A stretch of 11,107 nucleotides of DNA. It comes from JBFMAE01 sp040756085 (lineage in GTDB: Bacteria; Desulfobacterota; BSN033; UBA1163). Both the position numbers and the translations under genes were made by a program. Location: positions 1 to 11,107 of the forward strand of contig JBFMAE010000232.1 of assembly GCA_040756085.1 (NCBI GenBank), given 5' to 3'. The notes below the pieces were generated by a model. It searched no databases. It saw only the letters and a list, made by a program, of their open reading frames with translations, and was not told where the DNA came from. This document shows, piece after piece, positions 1 to 6,563 of this stretch (positions are counted from its first letter, which is position 1; every line of letters starts with the position of its first letter).

Positions 1-70
1 GGAAAGATGAAAGAGGAAAAATGAAAGACTAAAGAAAAAAGAGGAAAGGAGAAAAGAGAAAGATGAAAAA
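1..70 (+). repeat. Degenerate purine-rich 7-nt tandem repeat upstream of and into the four-helix-bundle gene
   Basis: Read in steps of seven from base 1 the sequence is GGAAAGA, TGAAAGA, GGAAAAA, TGAAAGA, CTAAAGA, AAAAAGA, GGAAAGG, AGAAAAG, AGAAAGA, TGAAAAA: ten units in register around (T/G)GAAAGA. The array runs off the left edge of the window, so its true length is unknown. The start codon of the following gene (63-65) lies inside the array, formed by the final A of one unit and the TG of the next. The GGAAAGGAGA stretch near 43-52 probably also serves as the ribosome binding site. Confidence 0.75.
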
Positions 71-470
71 AGAAGGGAATGAAGAATATCTGGAGTTTGA
101 GAAATTAGAAGTTTGGCGTCGGGCGGTTTCCTTTGCAGATATGGTGATTGATCTAACGGAGAATTTGAATATAAAAAGGAAGCACTATCGACTTATTGAA
201 CAATTAGAGGCTGCCAGTACCAGCATATCGATGAATATCGCAGAAGGAAAAGGGCGAAATTCAACAAAAGAGTTTGTCCAATTTTTGTATTATTCCAGGG
301 GATCTCTTTTTGAAGTGGCCACGCTTCTTTTAATTTTTAGGCAAAGGGGATGGATAGGCCCAGATTCTCATCTGAAGATAAAAAAAGAAGCAATTGAAAT
401 CTCAAAGATGCTGGTTGGGTTGATAAAATATCTATCAGAAAAAAGAAAAAAGGAAAAAGAGAAAAGATAA
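63..470 (+). CDS. Four-helix-bundle protein (23S rRNA intervening-sequence / Avd-like family)
   Basis: The 135-residue protein matches the small four-helix-bundle family first known from proteins encoded in 23S rRNA intervening sequences and structurally related to Avd of diversity-generating retroelements. Visible family signatures are the N-terminal FEKLEVWRRA (12-21), the QLEAASTSISMNIAEGKGR block (47-65), and the helix start YYSRGSLFE (76-84). Predicted all-alpha, cytosolic; biochemical role unknown, though relatives form pentamers and bind nucleic acid. No rRNA surrounds it here; it stands alone upstream of a heptose gene cluster. The last ten or so codons (SEKRKKEKEKR) are written by a heptanucleotide repeat array, so the basic tail may be a by-product of the repeats rather than a conserved domain. 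The start at 63 keeps the usual family N-terminus. Family call confident, function not. Confidence 0.85.
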   Translation: MKKEGNEEYLEFEKLEVWRRAVSFADMVIDLTENLNIKRKHYRLIEQLEAASTSISMNIAEGKGRNSTKEFVQFLYYSRGSLFEVATLLLIFRQRGWIGPDSHLKIKKEAIEISKMLVGLIKYLSEKRKKEKEKR

Positions 471-492
471 AAGAGAAAAGGAGAAAGGAAAT
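437..492 (+). repeat. Purine-rich 7-nt tandem repeat across the 3' end of the four-helix-bundle gene
   Basis: Eight units in strict register: AGAAAAA, AGAAAAA, AGGAAAA, AGAGAAA, AGATAAA, AGAGAAA, AGGAGAA, AGGAAAT. It begins inside the coding region (about codon 125), contains the TAA stop (468-470), and continues 22 bases past it. Because seven is not a multiple of three, gain or loss of a unit before the stop would change the protein's C-terminal tail. Confidence 0.75.
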
Positions 493-494
493 CT

Positions 495-571
495 CTTTAA
501 TTTTTAGGCTTTAATCTCTAAACTTTTGTCTTTATACTTTAGCCTTTAAACTTTAATCTTTTTACTTTAAT
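495..571 (+). repeat. Pyrimidine-rich 7-nt tandem repeat, inverted relative to the purine arrays
   Basis: Eleven units in register: CTTTAAT, TTTTAGG, CTTTAAT, CTCTAAA, CTTTTGT, CTTTATA, CTTTAGC, CTTTAAA, CTTTAAT, CTTTTTA, CTTTAAT. The reverse complement reads NNNAAAG, the same core as the purine arrays at 1-70 and 437-492, so it is an inverted array starting three bases after the second one ends. The transcript could fold back as a long, weak purine-pyrimidine helix. It occupies most of the gap before the kinase start at 595. Confidence 0.75.
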
Positions 572-594
572 CTCAAAAACGAGAGGTTTTTGCC

Positions 595-1608
595 ATGATC
601 ATCAGCAGGACTCCATACCGGATCTCCTTTTTTGGAGGTGGAACAGATTATCCCATTTGGTATAAAGAGTATGGCGGTGCGGTTCTGGGAACGACGATTG
701 ACAAGTACTGCTATATCAGTTGTCGGTATCTACCGCCTTTCTTTGAACATAAACACAGAATCGTCTATTCAAAGATAGAGAGCGTAAGAGATATATCTGA
801 AATCGCCCATCCTGCCGTAAGGGCGGTTCTGGATTACTTGAAGATTGAAGAAGGGGTAGAGATACATCATGATGGAGACCTACCTGCAAGGACTGGCATT
901 GGCTCCAGTTCCTCATTTACTGTAGGAATCTTACACGGCCTATATGCCTTGAAAGGCATAATGCCGACTAAGAGACAATTGGCCACTGAAGCAACTTACA
1001 TTGAAAGGGAAATACTTAAAGAGCATGTGGGTTCCCAAGACCAGATACTCGCTGCGGTTGGTGGTTTTAATAAAATAACTTTTGATAGCAATGATGATTT
1101 TCAGGTGACACCCATCACCATTAGCCACGAACGAGTTCATCTGTTAGAAGATCATCTATTGCTCTATTTCACTGGTTTTTCAAGGTATGCCTCTGAGGTG
1201 GCGAAGGTGCAGATTGAGAACACTGGAAGTAAGAAAAGTGAACTTTCCAGACTCCAGAAAATGGTAGATGCGGCGATTTCAATCCTGAACAGCAACACCT
1301 CTATCATAGAATTTGGTAAGATGTTGCACGAAGCATGGAAGATCAAACGGAGTCTAAGTGAAAAGGTGTCAACTTCCCAAATTGATGAAATATATGAAGC
1401 GGCAAGGGATGCGGGTGCAGTAGGCGGAAAGTTGTTGGGTGCCGGAGGAGGTGGGTTTATCCTCCTGTTTGTAAAACCTGAAGATCAGCCTTCCATGAAG
1501 GAGAGATTCAAGAAGCTTCTCCATGTCCCTTTCCGATTTGAGACCCAGGGAAGCCAGATTGTGGTCTACGAACCGGACTTTACCCCTAATTACCATACAG
1601 AGAAATGA
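595..1608 (+). CDS. hddA: D-glycero-D-manno-heptose 7-phosphate kinase (GHMP family, HddA-like)
   Basis: A 337-residue GHMP kinase, full length for the family. It would phosphorylate D-glycero-D-manno-heptose 7-phosphate at C1 with ATP to give the alpha-1,7-bisphosphate, an early step of GDP-heptose synthesis in the cytosol. Motif 1 is RISFFGGGTDYP (9-20), the ATP-binding motif 2 is PARTGIGSSSSF (97-108), the candidate catalytic Asp is in GSQDQ (D149), and motif 3 is KLLGAGGGGF (279-288). The GGGTDYP start is typical of HddA and fucokinase-type enzymes rather than homoserine or mevalonate kinases. The pairing with the nucleotidyltransferase at 1812 supports heptose over fucose. GAGAGG at 581-586 is a plausible RBS at about 8 nt. 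Close alternatives would be another sugar-1-kinase of the same subgroup. The two genes are separated by an unusual palindromic element. Confidence 0.85.
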   Translation: MIISRTPYRISFFGGGTDYPIWYKEYGGAVLGTTIDKYCYISCRYLPPFFEHKHRIVYSKIESVRDISEIAHPAVRAVLDYLKIEEGVEIHHDGDLPARTGIGSSSSFTVGILHGLYALKGIMPTKRQLATEATYIEREILKEHVGSQDQILAAVGGFNKITFDSNDDFQVTPITISHERVHLLEDHLLLYFTGFSRYASEVAKVQIENTGSKKSELSRLQKMVDAAISILNSNTSIIEFGKMLHEAWKIKRSLSEKVSTSQIDEIYEAARDAGAVGGKLLGAGGGGFILLFVKPEDQPSMKERFKKLLHVPFRFETQGSQIVVYEPDFTPNYHTEK

Positions 1609-1630
1609 GACATATACCTTCTTGTAGCAA

Positions 1631-1799
1631 AAAGGGGGGTGGGCATGCTTCCAATCCTTTACAATTGCGGATCGTTTCTATACATTATGGGAAATATTCG
1701 TTGTCACCTGGGGTGATCTTTGAAGTATGCTTGAATCCATAGTAGCAAACATTAAAAAGGTGCCGCTGTAAAGGCTTCCCAGCATACCCACCCCCCTTT
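1631..1799. repeat. Long imperfect palindrome (MITE-like or structured RNA element)
   Basis: The ends are inverted repeats: AAAGGGGGGTGGG at 1631-1643 pairs exactly with 1787-1799, and pairing continues through 1649/1781 (18 of 19 positions). A second nested pair, CCTTTACA..GCGG (1656-1670) with CCGCTGTAAAGG (1763-1774), lies inside. The middle contains TCACCTGGGGTGA (1704-1716), a small perfect hairpin. Partial direct repeats are also present: GTAGCAAA at 1624 and 1742, and ATGCTT(CC/G)AATCC at 1645 and 1727. CATATA occurs on both sides of the element (1611 and 1800), but at unequal distance from the arms, so a target duplication is not proven. No ORF is evident. It could be a non-autonomous mobile element or a transcribed structure between hddA and hddC. 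Confidence 0.7.
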
Positions 1800-1811
1800 C
1801 ATATAGGGTTT

Positions 1812-2567
1812 ATGCAGCAAAAAGATACACTCCTACAAAGGACGGATGTAGCAATACTTTGCGGCGGATTGGGGACAAGGTTAAGAGGAGTTCTTGATGA
1901 TCGTCCCAAACCCATGGCGGAGATTGAAGGAAGACCTTTTCTGGATATTCTCATCGACCACATTGCAAAGTATGGAGCTACTCATTTTATCCTCTGTACG
2001 GGATATAAGGGGAATTTTGTTAAAAGGTATTATGAGAGAAAGGAAGGAAAATTAAAATTTATCATCTCTGAAGAGAAAAAAACCCTTGGGACGGCAGGAG
2101 CAATCAAACATGCAGAGTTATTTATAGGAAGTAATCCATTTCTGGTTTTAAATGGTGACTCCTTTTGCGAAGTGGATATGAAGGACTTCTTTCGTTTTCA
2201 TACGGAAAAAAAAGCCTTCCTCTCCGTTGCCGTCACCCCTGTTGAAGATTCTAAAGATTATGGAGTGATCCAATTAGACCGGGATCAGAAGATCACTCAT
2301 TTCAGTGAGAAAAAAATGGCAGGAGGCTCTGGACTGATTAATGCGGGAGTGTATTTTTTTAGCAGGAAGGTGCTCAAAGAAATTCCCTCAGGGAAAAAAC
2401 AATCATTAGAATACGATCTCATTCCCAAAATATTGAATAAGGGTGTGTATGGATATAAGACGGATAGTCCACTCCTCGACATCGGTACGGCCGAAAGGTT
2501 GCAGAAAGCGAGAGACTATTTCAAAGGGTCAATACGTGATAAACAGAGCAGACATTCTTCTCATTAA
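1812..2567 (+). CDS. hddC: D-glycero-alpha-D-manno-heptose 1-phosphate guanylyltransferase (HddC-like)
   Basis: A 251-residue sugar-phosphate nucleotidyltransferase of the short HddC size class. It would join GTP and D-glycero-alpha-D-manno-heptose 1-phosphate to make GDP-heptose. The nucleotide-binding signature is CGGLGTRLR (17-25) followed by RPKPMAEIEGRPF (31-43). NGDS (114-117) holds the metal-binding Asp, and LDIGTAERLQKA near the C-terminus is the usual closing motif of this group. The neighbouring HddA-type kinase makes the heptose assignment much more likely than mannose or glucose. The ATG at 1812 has only a weak upstream TAGGG, so initiation may depend on the upstream transcript. 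The 3' end overlaps the next gene's likely GTG start by 32 bases. The base it uses (GTP rather than CTP or UTP) is inferred from family and context. Confidence 0.82.
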   Translation: MQQKDTLLQRTDVAILCGGLGTRLRGVLDDRPKPMAEIEGRPFLDILIDHIAKYGATHFILCTGYKGNFVKRYYERKEGKLKFIISEEKKTLGTAGAIKHAELFIGSNPFLVLNGDSFCEVDMKDFFRFHTEKKAFLSVAVTPVEDSKDYGVIQLDRDQKITHFSEKKMAGGSGLINAGVYFFSRKVLKEIPSGKKQSLEYDLIPKILNKGVYGYKTDSPLLDIGTAERLQKARDYFKGSIRDKQSRHSSH

Positions 2568-4029
2568 ACCTGGAAGCCAGAGAGAATTATACGGAAGTCT
2601 GAGCGATGATTATCTAACCGGCATCGAGCCACCCCTCTGGGCCGGCCTCATGGCGACCTTCCTCAGAATGAAAGGCAATAGAGTTGAAATAATTGATGTA
2701 GAGGCCGAGAAACTGAGCCTTACAAAGGTTGGTGAAATAATATCCGAAGTGTACCCTCGCATTGTAGGAATCATTGTCTCGGGCACCAATCCTTCGGCTT
2801 CAACGATGAATATGATTGGAGCAAGAATGGTCCTTAAAGAGATATCCGGGAGGGGATTAAAAGTCAAGACGCTCCTGGCCGGCCTTCATCCCAGTGCCTT
2901 GCCAAAAAGAACCATGGAAGAAGAGCCAACAGACTTTGTCTGCGAGGGAGAAGGGTTTTACACCCTATTTGAACTAATTGAAACCTTGAAACGAGATGAC
3001 GAAAAAGGGGTGGAAAGGATCAGGGGGCTCTGGTATCGAAAAGATGGAGAGATCATTGGAAACGAGAGGGCACCTCTCATTGCACACCTTGACGAAGAAC
3101 TTCCTTATGTTTCCTGGGATTTACTTCCCATGAACCGATATAGGGCTCATAACTGGCACTGTTTTCAAGAACCAGGGCAGAAAAGGGAGCCTTACGCAGT
3201 CATTTACACGAGCCTCGGCTGTCCATTCCATTGCCATTTCTGTTGTATCAATGCCATCTTCGGAAAACCTGGCATCAGGTATAGAAGCCCGGAAAAGGTC
3301 GTCCAAGAAATTGATCTCTTAGTAAACAACTATGGAGTCAAAAATATAAAGTTCATTGACGAGATGTTTGTACTGAAGGAAGAACATGTTTTAAAGATCT
3401 GTGACCTGCTCATTGAACGTGGTTATCCACTAAATATCTGGGCTTATGCAAGGATCAATACAGTGAATGAAAGATTGCTCCGGAAGCTTAAAGAAGCAGG
3501 GTTCACATGGCTTGCTTACGGAATTGAGTCTGGAAATAACAGGGTCTTGAAGAGCGTCACAAAAGGCATCACTGTAAAAAAGATACAAGAGGTCGTAAAA
3601 CTGACAAAGGAAATAGGAATAAATGTGATCGGTAATTACATTGTCGGCCTTCCAGAGGATGACTTGAGCTCCATGAAGGATACCCTTGATCTGGCAATGG
3701 AATTGAACTGTGAGTTTATGAACCTTTACTGTGCTACGGCCTACCCCGGCAGTGCTCTCTATGACCAGGCGGTGAGGGAGGGATGGAAGTTGCCTGAAAC
3801 CTGGGCAGGCTATTCCCCTTATTCTTATGAACATTTACCTCTTCCTACCAAATATCTGACAAGCGCTGAGGTTTTGAGGTTCCGCGATGAAGCCTATGTG
3901 AAGTATTATAGCAACGAAAGATATCAGAGGATGATCAGGGAGAAATTTGGGGAAGTAGTCCTTGGAGGGATTGTAGAGGGATTGACGAAAAGGTTAAAGA
4001 GAAAGTATTTAGAAGAAACTCAATCTTAA
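2536..4029 (+). CDS. B12-binding-domain radical SAM enzyme
   Basis: From the GTG at 2536 the protein is 497 residues. The open frame extends upstream to an ATG at 2443, but those 31 extra residues do not look like the family and lie within hddC. An AAAGGG stands 6 nt before the GTG, and the B12-domain start (ADILLIKPGS) follows directly. The N-terminal half (about 1-150) is a cobalamin-binding Rossmann-type domain with the usual AGLHPSALP and VCEGEGF loops. The radical SAM domain carries the cluster motif SLGCPFHCHFCC, with C229, C233 and C236 in C-x3-C-x2-C spacing. Family members use SAM and often methylcobalamin for methylation or other radical chemistry. The exact substrate cannot be read from sequence. 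Its place between sugar-nucleotide genes, with a 32-base overlap on hddC, suggests a sugar or polysaccharide substrate. Confidence 0.82.
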   Translation: MINRADILLIKPGSQRELYGSLSDDYLTGIEPPLWAGLMATFLRMKGNRVEIIDVEAEKLSLTKVGEIISEVYPRIVGIIVSGTNPSASTMNMIGARMVLKEISGRGLKVKTLLAGLHPSALPKRTMEEEPTDFVCEGEGFYTLFELIETLKRDDEKGVERIRGLWYRKDGEIIGNERAPLIAHLDEELPYVSWDLLPMNRYRAHNWHCFQEPGQKREPYAVIYTSLGCPFHCHFCCINAIFGKPGIRYRSPEKVVQEIDLLVNNYGVKNIKFIDEMFVLKEEHVLKICDLLIERGYPLNIWAYARINTVNERLLRKLKEAGFTWLAYGIESGNNRVLKSVTKGITVKKIQEVVKLTKEIGINVIGNYIVGLPEDDLSSMKDTLDLAMELNCEFMNLYCATAYPGSALYDQAVREGWKLPETWAGYSPYSYEHLPLPTKYLTSAEVLRFRDEAYVKYYSNERYQRMIREKFGEVVLGGIVEGLTKRLKRKYLEETQS

Positions 4030-4051
4030 TAATGATGGAGACAAAAATCGT

Positions 4052-5251
4052 ATGAGAATTCCCTTTGGGACGGTAGCTATTTCTGAAAGAACGAAGACTC
4101 TCATTATTGAGGCTTTGAATTCAAATAGGGTTTCAAGTGGCAGGTTGGTAAGAGAATTTGAGAAAAAGTTTGCCGAGCTTGTAGGGACAAAGGAGGCTGT
4201 GGCCGTAAGCAGTGGTACGGATGCGGATGCCTTAGCCCTTGCCGTTTTATATGATTTCGGTGCAAATAGGGGGGATGAGGTGATCTTGCCTGCATTGTCT
4301 TTTGTTGCTACCGGTAATTCGGTCCTACAAGCTGGGTTTACGCCCGTCTTCGTAGATATCGATCGAAGGACATTAAATATCGATCCAGATGAAATCGAGG
4401 AAAGGATTAAAGAAAAGACCAGGGCCATCATGCCTGTACACCTTATGGGAAAACCAGCGGATATGGATCAGATTATGGAGATCGCTAAGAAATACAATCT
4501 CTATGTTATTGAAGATGCGGCTGAGGCACATGGGGCAGTCTATAAGGGAAAAAACATAGGAACCATTGGAGATATGGCCGCCTACAGCACTTATGTGGCT
4601 CATATCATCACAACCATCGAAGGAGGGATTGTGGTCACGGATAGGTCTGACTTTGCCGAGATCCTGAGATCCCTCAGATCACACGGAAGGGCCTGTAAGT
4701 GTGAAAGTTGTGTGTTGAATATCAGTTCTGGCTATTGCCCTAAGAGATTCCAGTCTGAAGATGGGATGGATATCCGATTTCAGTTTGAAAGGATAGGGTT
4801 TTCATCTAAAATGAATGAAATAGAGGCGGCGGTAGGTTTAGGAAACATTGAGGTCTTTGATGAAATATTTAGAAAGAAGCGGAAAAACCTCCTCACCATG
4901 ATAGATAGATTTGAGATGTTCGAAGCATATCTTTATACCATTACCGAAGAACCCTATGAGCGGATTGGTCCCCATGCATTTCCCATCATTGTAAGAGAGG
5001 ATGCTCCCTTTACGCGCGATCAGCTTGTCGACTTTATGGAAAAACAGGGCATCGATACAAGAAGCCTCTTTCTTTCCATGCCGACTCAGTGTCCAGGCTT
5101 TGGTTTTTTAAACTATAAAGTGGGCGAATTCCCGAACGCCGAATATATAGGAAATAGTGGACTCCACATAGGGATACATCAGGATATAAGTGAAGAAAAA
5201 ATTGATTATATCATGGATACAGTGACTGACTTTTTGGAAAAGCATACATAG
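4052..5251 (+). CDS. DegT/DnrJ/EryC1/StrS-fold PLP/PMP enzyme with His at the Lys position (probable sugar 3-dehydratase)
   Basis: A 399-residue protein of the sugar aminotransferase/dehydratase fold. Visible parts are the phosphate-binding SSGTDAD (53-59), the PLP ring-binding EDAAEAHGA (154-162), and the active-site strand STYVAHIITTIEGG (179-192). In aminotransferases of this family (ArnB: SFHAIKNITCAEGG) the sixth position is the Schiff-base Lys; here it is H184 (codon 4601-4603). The same swap marks the dehydratases ColD (GDP-4-keto-6-deoxymannose 3-dehydratase) and E1/RfbH, which use PMP. It also has C215, C217, C220 and C229 (C-x-C-x2-C-x8-C), similar in place to the [2Fe-2S] Cys of E1, though E1's more distant upstream Cys is absent. 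The likely job is C3 deoxygenation of a GDP-4-keto sugar, supplying the SDR at 5270. A GGAG lies about 11 nt before the ATG. Fold is certain; the reaction is inferred. Confidence 0.8.
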   Translation: MRIPFGTVAISERTKTLIIEALNSNRVSSGRLVREFEKKFAELVGTKEAVAVSSGTDADALALAVLYDFGANRGDEVILPALSFVATGNSVLQAGFTPVFVDIDRRTLNIDPDEIEERIKEKTRAIMPVHLMGKPADMDQIMEIAKKYNLYVIEDAAEAHGAVYKGKNIGTIGDMAAYSTYVAHIITTIEGGIVVTDRSDFAEILRSLRSHGRACKCESCVLNISSGYCPKRFQSEDGMDIRFQFERIGFSSKMNEIEAAVGLGNIEVFDEIFRKKRKNLLTMIDRFEMFEAYLYTITEEPYERIGPHAFPIIVREDAPFTRDQLVDFMEKQGIDTRSLFLSMPTQCPGFGFLNYKVGEFPNAEYIGNSGLHIGIHQDISEEKIDYIMDTVTDFLEKHT

Positions 5252-5269
5252 ACCAATAAGGATTTTGAG

Positions 5270-6193
5270 ATGGAACAGAATGCCAGGATTTATGTAGCAG
5301 GTCATACGGGACTTATTGGTTCGGCAATGGTTAGAAAACTCCGCTCCTTTGGCTATTCCAATATTCTTACAAAAACCCATAAGGAGATGGATTTAATTCA
5401 GAATGAAAAGGTTAAAGAGTTTTTTGAAAAAGAGAATCCCCAATATGTGTTCCTCGCTGCAGCCAAGGTGGGTGGAATCTACGCCAATAACACTTACCCT
5501 GCAGATTTTGTCTACGAAAATCTCATGATTCAGACGAATGTGATCGACCTATCCTATAGATATGGCGTTAAAAAACTTCTTTTTCTTGTCAGCTCATGTG
5601 TTTATCCAAAGATGTGCCAACAACCGATGAAAGAGGAATACCTCATGACCGGCCCTCTTGAGCCGACCAATGAGCCTTTTGGGATTGCAAAACTTGCAGG
5701 GATGAAGATGTGCCAGGCCTATAACAGACAGTATGGGACAAACTTTATATCAGCCATTCCTGCAAATGTTTATGGGATCAATGACCATTTCGATGAAGAA
5801 GGTCATGTGGTGGCATCACTCATCAAAAAGTTTCATGAGGCAAAGGTAAAAGGAGAAGAATATGTCACCATTTGGGGGACTGGTAGACCGAAAAGGGAAT
5901 TTTTATATGCAGACGACCTCGCCAAGGCCTGTATTTTTCTAATGGATCATTATCAAGAAAATGAACCAATCAACGTCGGAACGGGAGTGGGGACGTCCGT
6001 ATCGGAACTGGCGGAATTGATGAAAGATGTAGCGGAATTTAAAGGATCTATCCATTACGATCATACAAAACCCGATGGAAATCCGGTGAGGCTTCTTGAT
6101 ATCGAAAAAATAAAAGCCTTAGGATGGTCTGCAAAAGTCCCCCTTGAGGAAGGATTGAGAGCCACTTACCAATGGTATCAAATGAATTTATAG
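5270..6193 (+). CDS. GDP-L-fucose synthase-like SDR (epimerase/reductase family) with Phe at the catalytic Tyr position
   Basis: A 307-residue extended SDR closest in pattern to GDP-fucose synthase (Fcl/WcaG) and its relative ColC. The NADP-binding loop is GHTGLIGSA (11-19); the Ser/Cys catalytic stretch is SSCVYP (108-113), with C110 matching the epimerisation Cys of Fcl; H179 in EEGHVVASL matches its epimerisation His. The usual EPYAIAK reads EPFGIAK (136-141 with F137, K141), so the Tyr that donates a proton in ketoreduction is Phe. A pure epimerase, or altered reductase, is possible. It begins 18 nt after the DegT-type gene with an AAGGA RBS at 7 nt, so the two are probably co-translated. 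The substrate is probably a GDP-4-keto-deoxy sugar. I withhold the fcl symbol because of the substitution and the heptose context. Confidence 0.8.
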   Translation: MEQNARIYVAGHTGLIGSAMVRKLRSFGYSNILTKTHKEMDLIQNEKVKEFFEKENPQYVFLAAAKVGGIYANNTYPADFVYENLMIQTNVIDLSYRYGVKKLLFLVSSCVYPKMCQQPMKEEYLMTGPLEPTNEPFGIAKLAGMKMCQAYNRQYGTNFISAIPANVYGINDHFDEEGHVVASLIKKFHEAKVKGEEYVTIWGTGRPKREFLYADDLAKACIFLMDHYQENEPINVGTGVGTSVSELAELMKDVAEFKGSIHYDHTKPDGNPVRLLDIEKIKALGWSAKVPLEEGLRATYQWYQMNL

Positions 6194-6337
6194 TAGATGA
6201 TATTTTAAGGTTCTTCTGATCTCGCTTCGGAGAGAGCAAAGGCCGTTAAACTTTATAGAAGAAGGATCTCCTTTAAAACTTTAAAGATTGACTTTTGAGA
6301 AAATAAACGATAAGGTGCCTTCAACAAAAATGGAGAT

Positions 6338-6502
6338 ATGATTTTGGAAAGGAAATTGGACAAGTTTGATGAAAACCTTAAAAGTATTACTGATCGAATT
6401 TATCGAATAATGGATAGGCTCATCATTGAATATTCTTCTCTTTATGAGAAAATTTTGAGAGTTGAGAAAAAGTTGGAAGAATTAGAGAAAAAGTTAGGAT
6501 GA
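6338..6502 (+). CDS. Small coiled-coil protein, 54 aa, unknown function
   Basis: A short open frame beginning MILERKLDKFDENL and ending VEKKLEELEKKLG, strongly charged with hydrophobic residues at heptad spacing, so a coiled coil. GGAG lies just before the ATG (2 nt, too close), whereas a TTG at 6344 would have ideal spacing. The 14 bases from 6341 (attttggaaaggaa) are identical to 6561-6574 at the start of the next gene, which argues that both begin at the TTG and share ancestry. There is no signal peptide or membrane segment. Function not recognised; possibly a truncated paralogue of the 6564 product. Confidence 0.5.
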   Translation: MILERKLDKFDENLKSITDRIYRIMDRLIIEYSSLYEKILRVEKKLEELEKKLG

Positions 6503-6563
6503 AAAGGCTTTGTTTCACTAAAAGGGAAGATAAATTTTACCGCTAAGAATAAGGAGGGCGATT

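Noticed and set aside
63..470. Intervening sequence inside 23S rRNA
   Set aside because: The flanks are low-complexity repeats and a sugar kinase gene; no rRNA sequence is visible on either side.
1..571. CRISPR array or intact diversity-generating retroelement
   Set aside because: The 7-nt units have no spacers and there is no reverse transcriptase, template repeat or Cas gene in view; only the Avd-like family link remains.
2443..2535. Upstream ATG extension of the radical SAM gene
   Set aside because: The extra 31 residues lie inside hddC, are unlike the family N-terminus, and a GTG with an AAAGGG site fits better.
3430..3834. 134-aa open frame on the minus strand
   Set aside because: It lies wholly opposite the radical SAM gene, has no recognisable family pattern, and no independent RBS was evident.
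4009..4431. 140-aa minus-strand open frame opposite the DegT-type gene
   Set aside because: Low-complexity Ser-rich translation mirroring a well-supported plus-strand gene; treated as a shadow.
6194..6337. Terminator or promoter between the Fcl-like gene and the coiled-coil genes
   Set aside because: Only weak inverted repeats (ttcttct/agaagaa, ctttaaag) without a stem plus T-run, and no convincing -35/-10 pair.
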